Translations under genes and position numbers: made by a program
The notes under the pieces: model-generated
What the model saw: only the letters and a program-made list of their open reading frames with translations
What the model was told of the DNA's origin: nothing
The model's database searches: none
DNA from: Spongiicolonus versatilis
Lineage (GTDB): Bacteria > Pseudomonadota > Gammaproteobacteria > Arenicellales > Spongiicolonaceae
Length of the DNA stretch: 11,398 nucleotides
Direction of reading: 5' to 3'
NCBI GenBank assembly: GCA_028286165.1
Contig: JAPYMU010000008.1
Span: 1-11,398, forward strand
Shown here: positions 6,586 through 11,398 of the stretch, piece by piece
How the letters are laid out: each line of letters opens with the position of its first letter
Position numbering within the stretch: position 1 is the first letter of the stretch

Positions 6586-7648
6586 ATGCCCCCGCCCTCA
6601 TCTTTCCTCACCCACTTGGAATGCAGCGTCCACGGCGGCCGTTACGACCCGGCTGAGGCGCATAATCTATCCAAAGCCGGCAAGCCGCTGCTTGCCTGTT
6701 ATGACCTGGACGGCGCGCGCGGAAACTTCACCAAGTCCGCATTAAAAGAAGCCCACCGGTTCGTTCAAGGCGCGCGGTTTGTGCATGGCGGTTTCCATGG
6801 CCAGGGCCTGCGGCGTGCGGCGCATTGCAATGCCGACCAACGGCAACGCCGGCGCCGCGCTGGCGGCATATGCGGCGCGGGCCGGGATTGAAAGTTTTAT
6901 TTTTTGCCCGCAGGACACGCCGCAAATTAATATCCGCGAGATAGCGGCCAGCGGCGGCAAAGTGTGGCTGGTGAACGGTTTGATTAACGACTGCGGGCGC
7001 ATTGTGGGTGAGGGCTGCGGGGCGATGGGCTGGTTTGACTGCTCCACGCTCAAGGAGCCCTACCGCATTGAGGGCAAAAAAACCATGGGGCTTGAGTTAG
7101 CCGAGCAGTTCGGCTGGACTTTGCCGGATGTGATTTTGTACCCCACCGGCGGCGGCACCGGCTTAATCGGCATGTGGAAAGCGTTTCACGAGTTGCAAAA
7201 AATCGGCTGGATGAACTGCAAACTGCCGCGCATGGTGGCGGTGCAGGCGGCCGGCTGCGCGCCCATTGTCAAGGCGTTTGAGGACAACGCCGAGCATGCC
7301 GAAACCTGGCGCGACGCCCGCACCGTCGCCGCCGGCATCCGCGTTCCCGCCGCCATCGGTGATTTTTTAATTTTGCGCGCGGTGCGCGAGAGCAACGGCT
7401 TCGCCATCGCCGTGGACGACGATGCCATCATCAATGCGCGCGAGGAGATCGCGCACAAAGAAGGCCTGCTCGCCTGCCCCGAAGGCGCGGCGACTTACGC
7501 CGCCTACCGCAAGGCGCTGGAAGACGGGCGCATTGAGCCGCACGAGTCGGCGGTGATGTTTAACTGCGCGGCCGGCGCCAAATACGAATTGCCGCCGGTG
7601 ACCCGGTCGGTGACGCTCGGGGAAGTGGACTACCGGAAGTTAACTTAA
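6586..7648 (+). pseudogene. thrC: Threonine synthase gene disrupted by an internal deletion and frameshift
   Basis: Threonine synthase (EC 4.2.3.1) is the PLP enzyme that makes threonine from O-phosphohomoserine. From the ATG at 6586 the first frame gives a typical N-terminus (L-T-H-L-E-C-S, G-R-Y-D, G-K-P-L-L-A-C-Y-D-L) up to about 6740. The rest of the enzyme continues in another frame: P-T-G-S-F-K-A-R-G at 6752-6778, with the PLP-binding lysine codon at 6767-6769, then T-N-G-N-A-G, the phosphate-binding G-G-G-T-G-L, and P-E-G-A-A-T near the end at 7648. A TAA at 6743-6745 blocks the second frame upstream. In relatives roughly 50-60 further residues, including the L-G-E-G-x-T-P-L block, lie between these parts. 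They are absent, so this is a deletion rather than a one-base error. The downstream part could start at ATG 6779, but it would lack the catalytic lysine. It converges with cysS five bases away. Confidence 0.8.
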
Positions 7649-7653
7649 CGGCT

Positions 7654-9045
7654 TCACAAATATTTCCACCGCGTCCCCTGCGCGACGTCCTCCAGCGCCA
7701 CGCCGGCTTGCAGCAGCATGTCGCGGATGCGGTCGGCCTCGGCATAGTCGCGGTTTTTTCTTGCCGCTTCGCGCCGGCCGATCCACTGCTCCACTTCAGC
7801 CTCGCCGAAGCCGTCACCGCCGCCGGCGCCGCGAAACCATGATTCCGGATTCTGCTGCAGGAGTCCCATCAGTTTGCCGGCCGCTTTAAGTTGCGCCTGC
7901 ACCGCGGCCAGTTGCTTCCGGCCGCCGCCGCCGGCGCCGCGCGCGAGTTCGAACAATGCGGCGATGGCCTGCGGCGTGTTCAGGTCGTCCTCCATTGCGG
8001 CGATAAAATCCGCCGGCGGCTCGCCCTCACCCTCACCGCCGCCGCCGCACACCTCGGCGCATTTGCGCAGCGCGCCATACAGCCGGTCCAGATTGCGCCG
8101 CGCCTGCTTCAGCGTCTCATCGCTCCAGTCCAGCGGTTTGCGGTAGTGCGTGTTGAGCAGCGCAAAACGCACCGCCTCCCCCGGCGCCTGCTTGAGCAAA
8201 TCGCGCACCAGCACAATGTTGCCCGCCGACTTGGCCATCTTTTCACTGTGCACGCGGACGAAACCGTTGTGCATCCAGGTGCGGCAGAACAGCGCGCCGC
8301 CATGGGCGCAGGTGGACTGGGCGATTTCGTTTTCGTGGTGGGGAAAAATTAAATCGTGGCCGCCGCCGTGAATGTCCACCGTCTCGCCCAGGTGTTCCTC
8401 AATCATGCACGAGCATTCCAGATGCCAGCCCGGCCGCCCGCGCCCCCACGGGCTGTCCCAGCCCGGCAGACTTGCAGCGGACGGCTTCCACAAAACAAAA
8501 TCCGCCGGGTCGCGTTTATAGGGCGCCACCTCCACCCGCGCGCCGTCCACCATTTCATCCCGGCTGCGCCGCGAAAGTTTTCCGTAGTCGGCGAAAGATG
8601 CAACTGAAAACAGCACATGCCCCTCCGCCTCATATGCATGCCCGGCGGCCAGCAATGTTTCCACCATCGCCACCATGCGCGGCACATGCCCGGTCGCGCG
8701 CGGCTCCAGCGTCGGCGGCAGTACGCCGAGCGCTTCCATGTCGCGGTGGTAAACCTCGGTGAACTGCCTGGTCACCACGTCAATCGCCACGCCCCGCTGG
8801 CGGGCGGCGGCGTTAATCTTGTCGTCCACATCGGTGATGTTGCGCGCGTACACCACGCCGCCGCCGCCGAACTCGCGCCGCAGCAGCCGGAACAGAACAT
8901 CAAACACCACCGCCGGCCGCGCGTTGCCGATGTGCGGATGGCTGTACACCGTCGGCCCGCATACGTACACCGTCACCCGCTTCGGATCCTGGGGCGTGAA
9001 CAATTCCTTCTTGCGGCTGAGCGAGTTGTGCAGGAAAAGCGGCAT
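7654..9045 (-). CDS. cysS: Cysteinyl-tRNA synthetase
   Basis: A 463-residue class I aminoacyl-tRNA synthetase that charges tRNA-Cys in the cytoplasm; length is close to the E. coli enzyme. The Rossmann fold carries C-G-P-T-V-Y at 29-34 with the zinc-ligand cysteine, and the H-I-G-N form of the HIGH motif at 38-41. The L-E-C-S-C and H-H-E-N-E segments supply the other zinc ligands, and K-M-A-K-S at 269-273 is a slightly unusual KMSKS loop. The end (E-A-D-R-I-R-D-M-L, then L-E-D-V-A-Q-G-T-R-W) is typical. Three surface loops, at about 331-342, 368-376 and 402-412, are glycine-rich, matching GCC/GGC runs in the DNA. The ATG at 9045 is chosen over an upstream frame to 9141 because it matches the family start. 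The upstream extension would cross a promoter -10 box and the groEL terminator. No Shine-Dalgarno precedes it, so the message may be leaderless. Confidence 0.96.
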   Translation of the reverse strand: MPLFLHNSLSRKKELFTPQDPKRVTVYVCGPTVYSHPHIGNARPAVVFDVLFRLLRREFGGGGVVYARNITDVDDKINAAARQRGVAIDVVTRQFTEVYHRDMEALGVLPPTLEPRATGHVPRMVAMVETLLAAGHAYEAEGHVLFSVASFADYGKLSRRSRDEMVDGARVEVAPYKRDPADFVLWKPSAASLPGWDSPWGRGRPGWHLECSCMIEEHLGETVDIHGGGHDLIFPHHENEIAQSTCAHGGALFCRTWMHNGFVRVHSEKMAKSAGNIVLVRDLLKQAPGEAVRFALLNTHYRKPLDWSDETLKQARRNLDRLYGALRKCAEVCGGGGEGEGEPPADFIAAMEDDLNTPQAIAALFELARGAGGGGRKQLAAVQAQLKAAGKLMGLLQQNPESWFRGAGGGDGFGEAEVEQWIGRREAARKNRDYAEADRIRDMLLQAGVALEDVAQGTRWKYL

Positions 9046-9051
9046 CGCGCG

Positions 9052-9057
9052 ATTATA
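9052..9057 (-). promoter_or_regulatory. -10 box for cysS, implying a leaderless or near-leaderless mRNA
   Basis: A consensus TATAAT on the minus strand is separated from the cysS ATG by only six bases, CGCGCG. A normal start point would fall at or next to the A of the start codon. No convincing -35 hexamer is visible. Confidence 0.5.
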
Positions 9058-9093
9058 AACGGCGGCCGGTGCACGGTGCGCGCCGCCGCCGCT

Positions 9094-9125
9094 GCAAAAA
9101 CAAAGCCCCGCCGGAGGACGGGGCT
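9094..9125 (-). terminator. Intrinsic terminator of groESL
   Basis: On the minus strand AGCCCCG (9125-9119), an eight-base loop and CGGGGCT (9110-9104) form a GC-rich seven-pair stem, followed by TTTGTTTTTGC. It starts 27 bases after the groEL stop codon and separates groEL from the cysS promoter. Confidence 0.85.
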
Positions 9126-9152
9126 CTGCAGGCCGATGCAAGCGGCATGCGC

Positions 9153-10784
<1,632 letters not shown>

Positions 10785-10815
10785 GGTTGTTTTTCTCCTG
10801 TTTAAGTTGGGAAAG

Positions 10816-10829
10816 GTTGGTGGGGGTGA
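10816..10829 (-). promoter_or_regulatory. Leader element TCACCCCCACCAAC before groEL
   Basis: In the 48-base groES-groEL gap this 14-mer (minus strand) lies 31 bases before the groEL start and 16 bases before its AGGAGA. It matches an element at 11148-11161 before groES at 13 of 14 positions. Its function is unknown; the similarity in sequence and spacing is directly visible. Confidence 0.45.
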
Positions 10830-10832
10830 CGG

Positions 10833-11120
10833 TTATTCGACCACGCCCATGATGTCGTCTTCACGCATCACCAGCAGTTCTTCGCCGTCAATCTTGATTT
10901 CGGTGCCGGAATATTTTCCGAACAGCACGCGGTCGCCGGCTTTGACGTCCAGCGGACGCACATCGCCGTTGTCCTGGATTTTGCCGTTGCCGGTGGCCAC
11001 GACTTCGCCCTGCATGGGCTTTTCTGCGGCGGTGTCGGGAATGACAATGCCGCCCGGGCTTGTGCGCTCGTCTTCAACACGGCGCACCACCACCCGGTCG
11101 TGAAGCGGTCGTATTTTCAT
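10833..11120 (-). CDS. groES: Co-chaperonin GroES (10 kDa, Hsp10)
   Basis: A 95-residue protein of the normal family length, forming the heptameric lid on GroEL. It starts M-K-I-R-P-L-H-D-R-V-V-V, the family hallmark. The mobile loop that docks on GroEL is visible as E-R-T-S-P-G-G-I-V-I-P at about 18-28. Further family motifs are G-E-V-V-A-T-G, G-D-R-V-L-F-G-K-Y and the closing D-D-I-M-G-V-V-E. AGGAGA lies eight bases before the ATG at 11120. It is the first gene of the groESL operon, with a leader of about 130 bases and CIRCE/HrcA-type heat-shock control. The sequence looks proteobacterial and fully intact. Confidence 0.99.
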   Translation of the reverse strand: MKIRPLHDRVVVRRVEDERTSPGGIVIPDTAAEKPMQGEVVATGNGKIQDNGDVRPLDVKAGDRVLFGKYSGTEIKIDGEELLVMREDDIMGVVE

Positions 11121-11147
11121 TGATGCTTCTCCTTTGTGGATTGGTTT

Positions 11148-11161
11148 GTCGGTGGGGGTGA
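11148..11161 (-). promoter_or_regulatory. Leader element TCACCCCCACCGAC before groES
   Basis: This minus-strand 14-mer lies 27 bases before the groES start and 14 bases before its AGGAGA. It differs by one base from the element before groEL at 10816-10829. Both genes thus share element, spacer, AGGAGA and ATG in the same order. Confidence 0.45.
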
Positions 11162-11188
11162 AAAACCCGCGCCACCCGCTCCCGCCCG

Positions 11189-11209
11189 GCGGCGATTAAG
11201 CCGCTTTTT
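11189..11209 (+). terminator. Hairpin with T-run on the plus strand, within the groES leader
   Basis: GCGGC (11189-11193), loop GATTAA and GCCGC (11200-11204) are followed by TTTTT. Read on the plus strand it has the shape of a short intrinsic terminator, but no plus-strand gene ends here. On the minus strand it is a hairpin in the groESL 5' leader with its A-run on the promoter side. A role in leader stability or in blocking antisense transcription is possible. Confidence 0.35.
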
Positions 11210-11231
11210 ATAAAGCCGAAACGGGCGATTG

Positions 11232-11258
11232 CTGGCACTCGCCCCGGTGGAGTGCTAA
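11232..11258. promoter_or_regulatory. CIRCE operator for the HrcA repressor
   Basis: The sequence CTGGCACTC, nine bases, GAGTGCTAA fits the CIRCE consensus TTAGCACTC-N9-GAGTGCTAA. One arm is perfect and the other has two mismatches at its outer end. It lies at the start of the groESL transcript, overlapping the promoter -10 region, where HrcA would repress until heat stress. It implies an hrcA gene elsewhere in the genome. Confidence 0.92.
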
Positions 11259-11285
11259 TAGTAGTGCCAAATTTCCCGATGTCAA
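11258..11285 (-). promoter_or_regulatory. Sigma-70-type promoter of groESL
   Basis: A perfect -35 TTGACA lies at 11285-11280 on the minus strand. Sixteen bases later TACTAT (11263-11258) is the best -10 candidate, and TATTAG three bases further is an alternative. The -10 region touches the CIRCE arm, consistent with HrcA blocking RNA polymerase. No clear sigma-32 consensus is seen. Confidence 0.65.
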
Positions 11286-11323
11286 GGGGCGCAAAAAAAT
11301 TTTCCCGCCCGCCAATTTAATGC

Positions 11324-11329
11324 TATCCT
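11324..11329 (+). promoter_or_regulatory. Extended -10 promoter element for the gene at 11369
   Basis: TGCTATCCT contains the extended -10 TGn followed by TATCCT (four of six consensus bases), 39 bases before the start codon at 11369. The -35 region is weak. Confidence 0.4.
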
Positions 11330-11368
11330 GCGCCCCAACTTGAAACCTGCCTACCGGAGGCCCACGCC

Positions 11369-11398
11369 ATGAAACCCCGCACCCACATCGCCATGAAA
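11369..11398 (+). CDS. Start of an unidentified gene
   Basis: ATG at 11369 is preceded by CGGAGG with an eight-base spacer, a strong ribosome-binding site, and by a possible extended -10 promoter. Only ten codons (M-K-P-R-T-H-I-A-M-K) are inside the window, too few to identify a family. It is divergent from groES. Confidence 0.5.
   Translation, partial: MKPRTHIAMK

Noticed and set aside
6779..7648. A stand-alone 289-codon gene starting at 6779
   Set aside because: Translation from 6779 would omit the PLP-lysine motif that lies in the same frame just upstream, so it is better read as the remainder of a broken thrC.
7861..8060. GCC-rich runs as a tandem repeat locus
   Set aside because: The runs are short and interrupted and are fully explained as glycine codons in cysS.
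9046..9141. N-terminal extension of cysS to an ATG at 9141
   Set aside because: The extra 32 residues have no family counterpart and the DNA contains the groEL terminator and the cysS -10 box.

Overview
The window looks like part of a proteobacterial chromosome, most likely gammaproteobacterial. The groES, groEL and cysS products are close in length and motif to those of that class. Base composition is GC-rich with strong GC-skewed codon use in the housekeeping genes (about 6586-11120). A more AT-rich accessory block lies at about 210-1640, with intermediate composition from 1640 to 6540. Taxonomy is inferred by eye from protein sequence, not by search.

Layout from left to right. Bases 1-93 hold the start of yidD (minus strand), immediately preceded by a 96-209 relic of an adenine methylase C-terminus. 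A gene for a DUF3644-like HEPN plus winged-helix protein follows (356-1435, minus), set in AT-rich flanks with palindromes. Next is a minus-strand accessory block. In transcription order it contains a membrane-anchored beta-helix-like protein (6539-5037), a small conserved hypothetical (4973-4737), a large N6-adenine methyltransferase with an N-terminal nuclease-like region (4724-1773), and a stub of a type I specificity subunit (1762-1637). The methylase C-terminus occurs twice, at 1773-1904 (intact gene) and 96-209 (relic). The DUF3644 gene and the HsdS stub lie between these copies, which suggests the segment was assembled by recombination at a repeated methylase tail next to yidD.

The right half is core metabolism and protein quality control. 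A threonine synthase gene (6586-7648, plus) is broken by an internal deletion just before its PLP-lysine motif. It converges on cysS (9045-7654, minus). groES-groEL (11120-9153, minus) sits downstream of a CIRCE operator and a sigma-70-type promoter and ends in a strong intrinsic terminator. A divergent gene begins at 11369 and leaves the window.

Points of most interest are the broken thrC, the duplicated methylase tail with a shared yidD-like start, a possible defence cluster (nuclease-methylase, HEPN protein, membrane beta-helix protein), a near-identical 14-base element in the leaders of both groES and groEL, and probable leaderless transcription of cysS.
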